Source: Pontibacter virosus (GTDB taxonomy: Bacteria; Bacteroidota; Bacteroidia; Cytophagales; Hymenobacteraceae). From it: a stretch of DNA of 64,000 nt. Shown one piece after another: positions 8,059 through 16,733 of the stretch (positions are counted from its first letter, which is position 1; every line of letters begins with the position of its first letter). Location of the stretch: the NCBI RefSeq assembly GCF_003096355.1, contig NZ_QEKI01000008.1:1-64000 (forward strand), in the 5' to 3' direction. A model generated the notes under the pieces. That model worked only from the letters and a program-made list of their open reading frames with translations. It did not search any database and was not told the origin of the DNA. The translations under genes were made by a program, and so were the position numbers.

Positions 8059-9015
8059 TTATTTGATCAGTCCGGCATTGGCCCAGAGCACCAGCAGTTT
8101 AGTGGCCAGCTTGTCACCTTTGCTTTCAGCCTGCCTTGCCCAATAGGTCGCTTGTTCGTAATCGCCGGCGGCTTCGTAAGCAATGGCCAGGTTGTGGGCT
8201 GCCTTCACACCGGTTTTAGAAGACAGATCCTGTGCCAGGGGTAGTAACGTAGTTATGGCCTGCTGAAACTGCCCCAGAAGCAACATGATATGGGCGTCCT
8301 GCAGCGAACTCGCCATGTGGACCTGGCGCACCAAAAGTGTCGGCTGCGGATAGAACCTATCCCAGTAGCTGTAGCCTGTCTCTACTGCCAGCCGGTTTAC
8401 TACAGGCCCTGCTTTGCCCATAGCCGGTCCGATGGCCAGCAGTCCGCTCACCACGGTCCGTGAATCATAAAATTCCTGCTGCTCCACCGTTGCCTGGTCC
8501 AGCAGCATACCTGTGCTGTCGTATAGCGACCATGTGCTCGCCACGACCAGGTCGTAGTTGGCAATTTTGGTCTTGAAACCGTCTTCATCCTCATAGCTAT
8601 CCATCACTTTCCCGAACCCAGTCTTGAACTTGTCGAGCGTCAGAATCAGGTGCGGGCCATACTGCTTAAAGAGCGCATTAACTTCTTCTCCGTTGAGCCG
8701 ATCCGAGCTAGCAGGCAGACTGATAGCCTGATCCGGGTTGACCAGCACAAAAGTGGAGTCGTTGTAGATGGCACCCATGACACCCCCGGCAGCCTGGTAG
8801 GCTCCGTCGCGCAGTACGGCTGTTACATTCTCGTTTTTATTCGTCGCTTGTGCAGCCGTATCGTAGCGGTTCACGACGAGTACCTTCCACTGCTCAGGGC
8901 TTACACGCACAACAGGTGGTCGCACCGTTTCCATCGTGATCATAGTTGCACAGCCACTGAGCTGCAGGACTAGTACAATCCACAAAAGGGACGCAAAAAG
9001 CTTGCTTGAATTCAT
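8059..9015 (-). CDS. DUF6340-like lipoprotein
   Basis: Protein of 318 aa with a lipoprotein signal peptide: a hydrophobic stretch then LQLSGC (Cys at about residue 22), so it is anchored in the periplasm-facing or outer membrane. The mature part (about 30-200) resembles the Bacteroidota DUF6340 family. The C-terminal 90 residues (SLQDAHIMLLLGQFQQAITT and AHNLAIAYEAAGDYEQATYW) look like a pair of TPR-type helices. No catalytic motif is recognised. Monocistronic. Family assignment is from memory. Confidence 0.75.
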   Translation of the reverse strand: MNSSKLFASLLWIVLVLQLSGCATMITMETVRPPVVRVSPEQWKVLVVNRYDTAAQATNKNENVTAVLRDGAYQAAGGVMGAIYNDSTFVLVNPDQAISLPASSDRLNGEEVNALFKQYGPHLILTLDKFKTGFGKVMDSYEDEDGFKTKIANYDLVVASTWSLYDSTGMLLDQATVEQQEFYDSRTVVSGLLAIGPAMGKAGPVVNRLAVETGYSYWDRFYPQPTLLVRQVHMASSLQDAHIMLLLGQFQQAITTLLPLAQDLSSKTGVKAAHNLAIAYEAAGDYEQATYWARQAESKGDKLATKLLVLWANAGLIK

Positions 9016-9103
9016 TTCTGTTCTTTGTGAGGTGCAAGACTAAGTTAATGCAAATATGATGATTGCTCTATATTTTAAAACCACATATATCGGGCCAAAT
9101 ACA

Positions 9104-9138
9104 AAAAAACCGACCCAGTAGATGAGTCGGTTTTTTAT
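9104..9138 (-). terminator. Rho-independent terminator after accC
   Basis: AAAAAACCGAC and GTCGGTTTTTT pair around an 11-nt loop, 18 bases after the accC stop. The T run follows on both strands, so it is bidirectional. Confidence 0.85.
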
Positions 9139-9155
9139 TTAAGAACTTATAAAGC

Positions 9156-10499
9156 TTATAGGGAGCTGAAGTCGAAATTGTCCAGATAGGCTGTCGTGAA
9201 GTTACCTTCTTTGAAACCCGGGTCATCCATCAGTTTCAGATGGAATGGCACCGTTGTCTTAATGCCTTCGATCACGAACTCGCTCAGGGCGCGCTTCATT
9301 TTTACGAGGGCCTCTTCACGCGTCTGAGCACTCACGATCAGCTTGGCAATCATCGAGTCGTAGTTCGACGGGATGGTATAGCCGGAGTAAACGTGCGAGT
9401 CCACACGAACACCATGTCCGCCTGGCACGTGCAGGTTCGTGATCTTACCCGGTGAAGGGCGGAAGTTGTTCTTCGGATCCTCCGCGTTGATGCGACACTC
9501 AATAGCGTGCATCTTCGGGTAATAGTTTTTACCTGTAATACGCTCACCAGCAGCTACCTTGATCTGCTCTTTGATCAGGTCGTAGTCAATTACTTCTTCC
9601 GTGATCGGGTGCTCCACCTGAATTCGGGTGTTCATCTCCATGAAATAGAACTCACGGTGCTTGTCTACCAGGAATTCAATCGTTCCTACACCTTCGTAGT
9701 TGATAGCCTTGGCACCTTTGATGGCGGCCTTGCCCATGCGGTCACGCAAGTCGTCGGTGATAAATGGAGAAGGCGTTTCTTCCACAAGCTTCTGGTGGCG
9801 ACGCTGGATAGAGCAGTCACGCTCCGAAAGGTGCGCTACCTGTCCGTGCTGGTCACCGATGAGTTGGATCTCAATGTGACGCGGCTCCTCGATGAACTTC
9901 TCCAGGTAGATACCATCGTTACCGAAGGCAGCTTTGGACTCGGTTCGGGCATCGTTCCAGGCCTTATCAAACTCTTCTTCGCTCTTAATGATACGCATAC
10001 CTCGGCCACCACCACCGGCAGTTGCCTTGATGATAACAGGGTATTTGATTTTCTTGGCTAGTTTCTTGCCCTCTTCCGCAGACTTGAGCAAGCCGTCAGA
10101 GCCAGGTATAGTCGGAACGCCGGCCTTCTTCATGGTGTCCTTGGCAGAGGCCTTATCACCCATGGCGTTGATCATCTCCGGAGATGCACCGATGAACTTG
10201 ATGTTGTGCTCGGCGCAAATGCGGGAGAATTCAGCATTCTCGGAAAGGAAGCCATAACCCGGGTGGATGGCGTCGGCATTGGTGATCTCGGCAGCCGAGA
10301 TCAGGTTAGGCATGTTAAGGTATGACTGCGCACTTGGCGGCGGTCCAATGCATACGGCCTCGTCAGCAAAGCGCACGTGCAGGCTTTCCTTGTCAGCCGT
10401 TGAGTATACAGCTACTGTCTTAATGCCCATCTCCTTACAGGTACGAATGATGCGCAGGGCAATTTCGCCTCTGTTGGCGATTAGTATTTTTTTAAACAT
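9156..10499 (-). CDS. accC: Acetyl-CoA carboxylase, biotin carboxylase subunit
   Basis: Biotin carboxylase of 447 aa: it carboxylates biotin on BCCP using ATP and bicarbonate, the first half of the acetyl-CoA carboxylase reaction that makes malonyl-CoA for fatty acid synthesis. Visible are the N-terminal [16 protein letters not shown], the ATP-grasp glycine-rich loop [13 protein letters not shown] (about 160-172), [13 protein letters not shown], the active-site [16 protein letters not shown], and [15 protein letters not shown] with the metal ligands and catalytic Arg. Length is normal. It follows accB on the same strand after a 116-bp spacer that contains an inverted repeat. The block efp-accB-accC is a conserved Bacteroidota order. 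Confidence 0.97.
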   Translation of the reverse strand: MFKKILIANRGEIALRIIRTCKEMGIKTVAVYSTADKESLHVRFADEAVCIGPPPSAQSYLNMPNLISAAEITNADAIHPGYGFLSENAEFSRICAEHNIKFIGASPEMINAMGDKASAKDTMKKAGVPTIPGSDGLLKSAEEGKKLAKKIKYPVIIKATAGGGGRGMRIIKSEEEFDKAWNDARTESKAAFGNDGIYLEKFIEEPRHIEIQLIGDQHGQVAHLSERDCSIQRRHQKLVEETPSPFITDDLRDRMGKAAIKGAKAINYEGVGTIEFLVDKHREFYFMEMNTRIQVEHPITEEVIDYDLIKEQIKVAAGERITGKNYYPKMHAIECRINAEDPKNNFRPSPGKITNLHVPGGHGVRVDSHVYSGYTIPSNYDSMIAKLIVSAQTREEALVKMKRALSEFVIEGIKTTVPFHLKLMDDPGFKEGNFTTAYLDNFDFSSL

Positions 10500-10520
10500 A
10501 ATGTCAGATTAGGGATTTGT

Positions 10521-10607
10521 AGATTTGAAAATTGTAATCAATGAAAATGGAGACGTTTATCAGACCATCTCCATCTCCAAATTTTCTCATTTTCAAATTT
10601 TCAAATT
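10521..10607. repeat. Imperfect inverted repeat in the accB-accC spacer
   Basis: Left arm 10521-10553 (AGATTTGAAAATT ... GAAAATGGAGA) and right arm 10574-10607 (TCTCCAAATTTTC ... TTCAAATTTTCAAATT) are imperfect complements over about 32 nt. The spacer could form an mRNA hairpin separating accB from accC. It looks like one more member of the AT-rich intergenic repeat families seen in this window. Confidence 0.6.
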
Positions 10608-10615
10608 GAAGAGAA

Positions 10616-11113
10616 TTAACTAGGATCTACCAGGAACAGCGGCTGATCGTATTCTACCGGGTTGGCATTGTCTACCAGCACCTTCACGATCTTACCTGAC
10701 ACCTCTGACTCTATTTCGTTGAAAAGCTTCATCGCCTCAATGATGCAGATTACCTGACCCTTTTTCACCTCGTCGCCTACGTTTACAAACGATGGCTTGT
10801 CCGGGCTGGAAGAGCGGTAGAAGGTACCGATCATTGGGGCTTTGATGGCGATGTATCTGCTATCGTCGCTGGCTGGCGCAGCAGCTGGGGCAGCCGGAGC
10901 GGCTGGGGCTGCAGGAGCCTGCGGTGCGGCAACTGGAGCGGCCGCAGGGGCTGCCGCGTGATGCGCAGCGGCGGACGATTCTTTCACATAGCTCACCTTC
11001 TGGTCTGGGTCGCGCTTCACTGAGATCTTGAATTCTTCTGTCTCAATGTTTACTTTATTCAAACCAGACTTGGCGATAAAGTCAATAAGGTCCTGGATTT
11101 CTTTAGCTTTCAT
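10616..11113 (-). CDS. accB: Biotin carboxyl carrier protein of acetyl-CoA carboxylase
   Basis: BCCP of 165 aa, carrier of the biotin that is carboxylated by AccC. The C-terminal biotinyl domain (about 88-165) contains the biotinylation motif EAMKLFNEI with the acceptor Lys, and ends [12 protein letters not shown]. The middle (about 45-85) is an Ala/Pro-rich flexible linker typical of BCCP. The N-terminal helix ([20 protein letters not shown]) matches the BCCP head. It starts 4 bp downstream of efp, so efp and accB are tightly coupled. Confidence 0.97.
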   Translation of the reverse strand: MKAKEIQDLIDFIAKSGLNKVNIETEEFKISVKRDPDQKVSYVKESSAAAHHAAAPAAAPVAAPQAPAAPAAPAAPAAAPASDDSRYIAIKAPMIGTFYRSSSPDKPSFVNVGDEVKKGQVICIIEAMKLFNEIESEVSGKIVKVLVDNANPVEYDQPLFLVDPS

Positions 11114-11117
11114 GTTG

Positions 11118-11681
11118 TTATTTTACTCGTTCTGCGTAAGAATAAGTTCGTGTATCTACTTTGATTTTTTCGTCCTGCCCAATAAACAAAGGTACCTGTA
11201 TGGTGGCGCCGGTTTCTACAATGGCTGGTTTGGATGCATTGGTAGCAGTGTCGCCTTTCAGGCCTGGCTCCGTGTAAGTGATCGTCAGTTCCACAAAAGG
11301 AGGGATCTCGCATGTGAGCGGGGCTTCCGTTTCGGCATGGAACAGGATCGTTACTTCCTGGCCTTCTTTCATCAGGTCAGCGAAAGGAACCATCTTTTCG
11401 TCCAGGGCAACCTGCTCAAAAGTATTCATGTCCATAAAGTTGTAGCCCAGGTCGTCTTTGTAGATGAACTGGTGCGGACGCTGCTCCACACGGGCAGTGG
11501 TAATCTTGTGACCAGCAGAGAAAGTGTTATCTAATACTTTTCCGGTTTTGATATTGCGAAGCTTCGTTCTTACGAAAGCCGGGCCCTTGCCTGGTTTAAC
11601 GTGCTGAAATTCAATCACAACATAAAGGTCGTTGTTGAATTCCATGCACAGACCATTTCTGATGTCAGCTGTGGTTGCCAT
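11118..11681 (-). CDS. efp: Translation elongation factor P
   Basis: EF-P of 187 aa relieves ribosome stalling at consecutive prolines. Domain I carries the loop [15 protein letters not shown], whose Lys (about residue 34) is the position modified in other species. OB-fold domains II and III follow, with the characteristic [20 protein letters not shown] and TYSYAERVK at the end. It is first in the efp-accB-accC cluster. An upstream sequence resembling TTTG-spacer-TACTTTTA may be the promoter. Confidence 0.97.
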   Translation of the reverse strand: MATTADIRNGLCMEFNNDLYVVIEFQHVKPGKGPAFVRTKLRNIKTGKVLDNTFSAGHKITTARVEQRPHQFIYKDDLGYNFMDMNTFEQVALDEKMVPFADLMKEGQEVTILFHAETEAPLTCEIPPFVELTITYTEPGLKGDTATNASKPAIVETGATIQVPLFIGQDEKIKVDTRTYSYAERVK

Positions 11682-11992
11682 AGTGTGCTGTTGTTACGCT
11701 TGATATTGAATGAAACGATAAAAGTATAGCGCAAATCGCTGTCTTGCAAACAAAGTTAGCTATTATACTCAAATATTGATTAAAAAGCTTAGGGCTTTTC
11801 GCCAGGCGGACAGCAGGCAGGGCCCCGTGCAACAATGGTGAAAGCCTGGCGTGGCAAGTCATTTATTTTATATAATTTAGCTATTATTTTAAAAAATAGT
11901 CTGTACTGACGTGTGCGCTTTCTGTCTTGTTGCGTATGGTTGTATGCTTATAGTACCCGATGGGTACGCTTTTTAATGTAAATCTCTTTTTC

Positions 11993-13255
11993 ATGGATTA
12001 TAAGCTCATCTTCGATAACACCCCTGAAGCCATGGTGTTGCTTGACCCCGATATGAAAATCGTGGGGGCCAACAAGCGCTACCTGGAAGTCACAATGCGG
12101 CAACTGGACAACATTTTGGGGAAACATTTTCTGCTGGAAGCATTTCCGGAACCCAATGTGCCTTATGAAGAGAACCCGGTGCGAATTTCTATTGCAGACG
12201 CCATTCAGCAGGGCCGAAAGGTATACCTCGACGTAATTCGCTACTCGATCGCCCGCCCTGACGGCAGCGGCTACGATGAGCGTTGCTGGGAAGCTTCTCA
12301 TACGCCCATCCTGAATGAGCGGGGCGAATTGTTGTACATGCTACAGGAAACCAAAGATGTAACGGATCGGGAAGAAACCAAGAAGGCCTTGCAGGATATC
12401 GAGCAGAAATTCCGGTTTATGGCTGACTCTATGCCTCAACTGATAGACGCTGATGACGCTGAAGGCAACTCAACCTATTTCAATAAGCAGTGGGAAGCAT
12501 ACACAGGTATACCCATAGAGAAATTAATGGCTGGTGGTTGGAAGGAAGCAATTCATCCGGCGGATCTGCAGAGTGCCGAGCAATACTGGCAGCAGTCGCT
12601 CGAGAAAGGGGAGGCCAGCCAGGTGGAGGTTCGTATACGCGATAAGGACGGTGATTACCGCTGGTACCTGAGCCGTTACCTGCCCATGCGAAATGAAAGT
12701 GGTGAGATCAGGATGTGGCTGGGCAGCTGCAGCGATATTCACGATATGAAGAACCTGGTGCAGGAACTCTTAACGAGTAACGAGCAAATGTCGGAACTGG
12801 CGGACCAGGTACAGCTTGCATTCCGCAAAGTCGAGACCGAGCGTATGACACTAGAGCGTTTGATCATGCAGGCCCCGACTTTCTTTGCTATTCTGAAGGG
12901 TAAGCAACACCGTTATGAACTCGTTAACACAAAATACCAGGAACTGTTCCCGCACATCAACCTTATAGGTAAAACGGTAGCGGAAGCATTGCCAGAAGTA
13001 GCTGAGCAGGGCTATATCGATGTATTGGATAATGTATACCAGACGGGTAAAACTTTTGAAGCCAAAGAGATTCTGGTGCAGCTCTCAACTCCGGAGGGTA
13101 AACTGGAGGACAATTACCTTACCTTTATTTTCCAGCCGCTTTTTGATGAGCATGAGCAAATAATAGGCATTCTGGTCGCGGGCTTTAATGTGACCGACAA
13201 ATATCAAATGAAGAAAAAACTGCAGGAGTTAGGTATAGCAGTAGATGAATTGTAG
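11993..13255 (+). CDS. Multi-PAS sensor protein without kinase domain
   Basis: The start ATG at 11993 (MDYKLIFDNTPEAMVLLDPD) gives 420 aa; an ATG at 11960 is possible but adds an unconserved stretch. Three PAS domains can be seen: about 1-120 (PEAMVLLDPDMKIVGANKRY, with a PAC-like end YMLQETKDVTDREE), about 130-250 (YFNKQWEAYTGIPIEKL, IHPADLQSAEQYW, DGDYRWYLSRYLP) and about 285-410 (QAPTFFAILKG, RYELVNTKYQELF, GFNVTDKYQMKK). There is no histidine kinase, GGDEF or output domain before the stop. A CZB-like ORF begins 22 nt later in the same reading frame, so the two may be halves of one former gene or a two-protein sensor. It is a plus-strand insert in an otherwise minus-strand lipid/translation block. 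Confidence 0.85.
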   Translation: MDYKLIFDNTPEAMVLLDPDMKIVGANKRYLEVTMRQLDNILGKHFLLEAFPEPNVPYEENPVRISIADAIQQGRKVYLDVIRYSIARPDGSGYDERCWEASHTPILNERGELLYMLQETKDVTDREETKKALQDIEQKFRFMADSMPQLIDADDAEGNSTYFNKQWEAYTGIPIEKLMAGGWKEAIHPADLQSAEQYWQQSLEKGEASQVEVRIRDKDGDYRWYLSRYLPMRNESGEIRMWLGSCSDIHDMKNLVQELLTSNEQMSELADQVQLAFRKVETERMTLERLIMQAPTFFAILKGKQHRYELVNTKYQELFPHINLIGKTVAEALPEVAEQGYIDVLDNVYQTGKTFEAKEILVQLSTPEGKLEDNYLTFIFQPLFDEHEQIIGILVAGFNVTDKYQMKKKLQELGIAVDEL

Positions 13256-13276
13256 CAGTAAGTAGGAGAGAAAGAG

Positions 13277-13642
13277 GTGAATTCAGCGCAGGTAGATTTT
13301 CAGCAGATCCGGATTAAGCATATTTTGTTTAAGTCCAAGGTGCGTTCTGTGCTGTATGGAGGGACCCTGGATAGCGTGTTTTTCTCAGAGGCAGGCCCGA
13401 TCAGCCATTGGTTTTCGCAGGTAGGAAAAGTGAAGTATGGAAATGAGCCGGAGCTTTTCGGTCTTCAGAAAACCCATGGGGAACTGCTATCAAGTGCAAA
13501 CCACTTGTTCACACTTTACCGGAACGGCAGCATCGACCAGGCACATGCAGGTATGAAGGAAATAGAGAAGCTTTCTGACCGATTTCAGGAATTGCTCTCG
13601 AAAATAGAAAAGCGACTGGCTTTGAAAACCGATATGGTGTAA
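13277..13642 (+). CDS. CZB-like (chemoreceptor zinc-binding) domain protein
   Basis: A GTG start preceded by AGGAGAG gives 121 aa: MNSAQVDFQQIRIKHILFKS. The pattern of an early His (IKHILFKSKVRS), a GxxxHWF segment (GPISHWFSQVG) and a later THGELLSSANHLF matches a CZB four-helix bundle, which senses zinc or oxidants in other bacteria. The usual Cys of the C-x-F/L-G-x-W motif appears to be Gly here, so metal binding may be altered. The ORF is in the same frame as the preceding PAS gene, separated by TAG and TAA, so the pair resembles a PAS-CZB protein split by stops. Family assignment is moderately confident. Confidence 0.65.
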   Translation: MNSAQVDFQQIRIKHILFKSKVRSVLYGGTLDSVFFSEAGPISHWFSQVGKVKYGNEPELFGLQKTHGELLSSANHLFTLYRNGSIDQAHAGMKEIEKLSDRFQELLSKIEKRLALKTDMV

Positions 13643-13662
13643 GCAGCCTTGCCAAAGCACCC

Positions 13663-13700
13663 TAAACAATAAAAGCGGCACATTAGCCGCTTTTATTGTT
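13663..13700 (+). terminator. Bidirectional terminator between the CZB gene and fabH
   Basis: AACAATAAAAGCGGC and GCCGCTTTTATTGTT form a 15-bp perfect stem around ACATTA. The converging genes end on either side (13642 and 13722). Confidence 0.85.
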
Positions 13701-13721
13701 TAGATATTCAGACGTTATGGG

Positions 13722-14720
13722 TTATTGCGGGTCATAGGCCCACTTCACATAAATGGCACCCCAGGTAAAGCCGCCGCCAAAAGCCGCCAGGATCAGGTTA
13801 TCTCCTTTTTTCAGTTGCTTCTCATACTCCCATAGGCAGAGTGGGATGGTGCCGCTTGTTGTGTTACCATAACGCTCAATGTTAAGCATTACTTTGTCGC
13901 TGCCCACGCCCATGCGGTTGGCGGTTGCGTCGATTATGCGCTTGTTTGCCTGATGCGGCACCAGCCAGGCGACGTCTTCTGCGGTCAGGTTATTGCGTTC
14001 CATCACTTCTGCTGAAACATCAGCCATACCTTTCACGGCGAACTTGAAAACTTGCTGGCCTTCCTGGTATGCGTAGTGCTCACGCGCAAGTATGGTATCC
14101 ATAGTTGCTGGTTTTCGGCTCCCCCCCGCTTTCATGTGCAGGTACTGCGCGCCTGTTCCATCTGACTTCAGAACAGAGTCAAGTATACCGTAGCCCTCTG
14201 TATTAGGCTCCAGCATCACGGCACCGCCGCCGTCACCGAAGATGATACAGGTAGTACGGTCAGTATAATCAATAATAGAGGACATCTTATCGGCTCCTAC
14301 GACAATCACTTTTTTGTACTGACCTGACTCTATAAACTTAGAGGCAGTAGCCAGTGCGTATAGGAAACCGGAGCAGGCTGCCTGCAGATCGTAGCCAAAG
14401 GCATTTACAGCGCCTACCTCCGCTGTGATCAGGTTGGCCGTGGCCGGAAATACCATATCGGGGGTAGTCGTGGCGCAAATGAGGAGTTCTACCTCTTCTG
14501 CTTTTGTATTGGTTTTCTTGAGTAATTCCAGTACTGCCGGTACTGCAATGTGCGAGGTGCCCTTGCCTTCGCCCTTCAGAATGCGCCTCTCTTTAATACC
14601 AGTGCGTGAAAGGATCCATTCATCATTTGTTTCCACCATTGTCTCCAGTTCCTTGTTCGTCAGCACGTAATCCGGAACGTAGCCAGCCACACCTGTGATC
14701 GCGGCAGTAATTTTACTCAT
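13722..14720 (-). CDS. fabH: 3-oxoacyl-[acyl-carrier-protein] synthase III
   Basis: KAS III of 332 aa condenses an acyl-CoA primer with malonyl-ACP to start fatty acid synthesis. The catalytic triad is visible: Cys in [12 protein letters not shown] (about 113), His in [10 protein letters not shown] (about 257) and Asn in YGNTTSGT (about 288). The N-terminal [20 protein letters not shown] is typical. It follows plsX on the same strand, but the 134-bp gap contains a strong hairpin with a T run (14772-14827) that could attenuate read-through. Confidence 0.96.
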   Translation of the reverse strand: MSKITAAITGVAGYVPDYVLTNKELETMVETNDEWILSRTGIKERRILKGEGKGTSHIAVPAVLELLKKTNTKAEEVELLICATTTPDMVFPATANLITAEVGAVNAFGYDLQAACSGFLYALATASKFIESGQYKKVIVVGADKMSSIIDYTDRTTCIIFGDGGGAVMLEPNTEGYGILDSVLKSDGTGAQYLHMKAGGSRKPATMDTILAREHYAYQEGQQVFKFAVKGMADVSAEVMERNNLTAEDVAWLVPHQANKRIIDATANRMGVGSDKVMLNIERYGNTTSGTIPLCLWEYEKQLKKGDNLILAAFGGGFTWGAIYVKWAYDPQ

Positions 14721-14762
14721 ATTGTGAAAGGTATAAGTGTTGGAAGTTTAAGACGGCAATAT

Positions 14763-14827
14763 AATAAAAAAAACTTGGCACAAACCGTCGTTACGCAAAA
14801 AGAGTAGGGGGACAGTTTGTGCCAAGA
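14763..14827 (-). terminator. Terminator-like hairpin between plsX and fabH (possible attenuator)
   Basis: CTTGGCACAAAC (minus-strand reading, from 14826) pairs exactly with GTTTGTGCCAAG (ending at 14774), a 12-bp stem with a 29-nt loop, directly followed on the minus strand by TTTTTTTTATTAT. It sits inside the presumed DUF177-rpmF-plsX-fabH transcription unit, so it either ends it after plsX or controls fabH expression. Confidence 0.7.
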
Positions 14828-14854
14828 AATGTGTTTGACCGGAGTCAGCGCCTT

Positions 14855-15799
14855 TTATTGGGCGCCCGTATGCTTTCTAAATCGCTCAGACAGGTTAGTT
14901 GCTACCATTTTCTGAGCCTGTAGTACCATGTTGCAAACCGCAAGGGGGCTTGAAACGCCATGTCCGATAACGGCATTGCCATTTATACCCAGGATCGGGC
15001 TGCCACCTACGGCCTCATAGTTGAACTTGTCGAAAAACGGATCGTGCATGTTCTTCTCGTTGAGGATATCGTAAACAGACTCCGCCATCTTAAGGATGAT
15101 GTTTCCGGTATACCCGTCACAAACGATCACATCCGCTTTGTCGTTGAACATGTCGCGGCCTTCGATATTACCGATGAAGTTGATGTTGGGGTTAACTTTG
15201 AGGCGCTGGTGCGCTGCCTGTGTGTTGACAGTGCCTTTGCCTTCCTCTTCGCCCAGGTTCATCAACCCAACTTTCGGGTTTTCGATCTCCAGTACGTATT
15301 TGGCGTAGATAGAACCGATTTCTCCGAACTGCTCCAGTACTTCAGGTTTGCAGTCGGCATTCGCCCCCACATCCAGTATAATACCGAAGCCACCATTGAG
15401 CTTTGGCACCAAACCGCCGATAGATGGTCTTAAAATGCCTTCTATAGCTTTTACGCTGAACATGGCTCCAACCAGCATGGCTCCAGTATTGCCGGTGCTG
15501 CAAAAAGCATGTGCTTTTCCTGCCTTGAGCATACCGAAACCTACAGCGATACTGGAGTCTGGCTTCTGCGTAAGCGCTTTCGTGGGATGTTCTCCCATGT
15601 CAATCACCTGAGTGGCGTTTACCACCTTTATAACAGAGCCAGTATAACCATATTCTTTTAGCAGCTGATTCAGAATATCTTCCTTGCCAATAAGCAGGAT
15701 TTCATAATCTTCTTCAAGCTGTTCTGCGGCTAACATTGCACCTTTCACGTTTGCTTCAGGTGCATAGTCTCCGCCCATAGCGTCCAGGGCGATTCTCAT
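14855..15799 (-). CDS. plsX: Phosphate acyltransferase PlsX
   Basis: PlsX (314 aa) makes acyl-phosphate from acyl-ACP for phospholipid synthesis at the membrane surface. Recognised by [21 protein letters not shown] at the N-terminus, [22 protein letters not shown], the [11 protein letters not shown] segment and [15 protein letters not shown]. Length is slightly short of the usual 330-340 but complete. It lies 51 bp downstream of rpmF; DUF177-rpmF-plsX-fabH is a widely conserved bacterial order. Confidence 0.97.
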   Translation of the reverse strand: MRIALDAMGGDYAPEANVKGAMLAAEQLEEDYEILLIGKEDILNQLLKEYGYTGSVIKVVNATQVIDMGEHPTKALTQKPDSSIAVGFGMLKAGKAHAFCSTGNTGAMLVGAMFSVKAIEGILRPSIGGLVPKLNGGFGIILDVGANADCKPEVLEQFGEIGSIYAKYVLEIENPKVGLMNLGEEEGKGTVNTQAAHQRLKVNPNINFIGNIEGRDMFNDKADVIVCDGYTGNIILKMAESVYDILNEKNMHDPFFDKFNYEAVGGSPILGINGNAVIGHGVSSPLAVCNMVLQAQKMVATNLSERFRKHTGAQ

Positions 15800-15850
15800 G
15801 TACTGGATGAAGTTAAATTATACAGAACTGAAACGGAGTACAGACTTCGA

Positions 15851-16048
15851 TTACTGAGCGTTTGTTGTATAATTTTTGATCGCCAGTTTGCCTTTGTGGT
15901 ACAGGTCGCCTTCTACCACATAAGCATGGTGGAACAGGTGAGGAGTGTCTGTAGTAGGGCAGATTGCAATCGCTTTCTCAGAGAGTTTCTGGTGAGTTCT
16001 TCTCTTATCTCTTCTGGTCTTCGAAATCTTGCGTTTAGGATGTGCCAT
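15851..16048 (-). CDS. rpmF: 50S ribosomal protein L32
   Basis: Small basic ribosomal protein of 65 aa with the L32 signature [19 protein letters not shown] and a middle [20 protein letters not shown]. Only one of the zinc-ribbon cysteines is present (Cys30), so it is probably a zinc-independent L32. It lies between DUF177 and plsX in the expected position. Confidence 0.96.
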   Translation of the reverse strand: MAHPKRKISKTRRDKRRTHQKLSEKAIAICPTTDTPHLFHHAYVVEGDLYHKGKLAIKNYTTNAQ

Positions 16049-16118
16049 TTTTAGTTATAAATTTACTTGCTGTTATGTAATACTTTATTATTCTACTGCT
16101 TGTTAGTTCAGGTGCTTG

Positions 16119-16667
16119 TTAGTTCAGGTTTTTCAAGGCATCCCAACGCGGGTCAACGTCATCATCGTCATTTCCATCGTTGTCATCACCTTCACTGTCG
16201 CCCGCCTGGCGCGAAGAGTAAATCAGGATGTCCCTTTCGTCGTCTTCGTCCTGCTCCTCCACAAAACGTGGGTGGAGCTTCTTCATTGGCAGCGATAATC
16301 CAATGTAATCATACAGGTGCTGTGCCACGTTGAGCGTCTGCGTCTCAGGCGTAATCTGCCACAAGTCCTCGTCGAGCTCGGCATTTTCCTCTCCGAACTT
16401 GATCAGCAGTGTCTCTTCTATGTCCACTGGCTGGTCAAACTCCTCCAGACTGCGATCGCAGGTGAGGCGCACGTGCCCTTTAATATCAAAATGCAGCGTA
16501 AGAAGCGACTCGGTTTTATCGAGCGTTACTTTCGCCAGTAGCTTTCCCCCCAATATGATCTCCTGCTCAAACAAAGCAAAGAATGAATCGTCCATCTCAA
16601 ACTCGTAATCATGCTTTCTGTTACTGAGTTTGGCAATGCCGATTTCGTAGTCTCTAAGCTTTTTCAC
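16119..16667 (-). CDS. DUF177 (YceD-like) protein
   Basis: Protein of 182 aa of the DUF177/YceD family, which sits upstream of rpmF in most bacteria and has been linked to 23S rRNA accumulation. The core carries HFDIKGHVRLTCDRSLEEFD, the family's conserved segment around a single Cys, followed by a strongly acidic C-terminus (about 150-175, with GDDNDGNDDDDVDP) that gives the protein a very low pI. Cytoplasmic. A TAATTTTG -7 box lies 24 bases upstream. Confidence 0.88.
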   Translation of the reverse strand: MKKLRDYEIGIAKLSNRKHDYEFEMDDSFFALFEQEIILGGKLLAKVTLDKTESLLTLHFDIKGHVRLTCDRSLEEFDQPVDIEETLLIKFGEENAELDEDLWQITPETQTLNVAQHLYDYIGLSLPMKKLHPRFVEEQDEDDERDILIYSSRQAGDSEGDDNDGNDDDDVDPRWDALKNLN

Positions 16668-16690
16668 TACCGTGTTTTTATTGCAAGACG

Positions 16691-16698
16691 CAAAATTA
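16691..16698 (-). promoter_or_regulatory. -7 box of the DUF177-rpmF-plsX promoter
   Basis: Minus-strand TAATTTTG matches TAnnTTTG and would start transcription about 17 bases before the DUF177 start. It also falls in the short AT-rich gap after pdxA. Confidence 0.45.
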
Positions 16699-16733
16699 GA
16701 ACATTATTTTGACAAATAAAATAGCAGCCCGAT

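Noticed and set aside
11665-11862. 65-codon frame overlapping the efp start
   Set aside because: It would cover the efp promoter region and overlap efp; composition is random.
14763-14827. Sigma-54 promoter in the plsX-fabH spacer
   Set aside because: TTGGCAC is present but no TTGC follows at the required -12 distance; the hairpin explains the sequence better.
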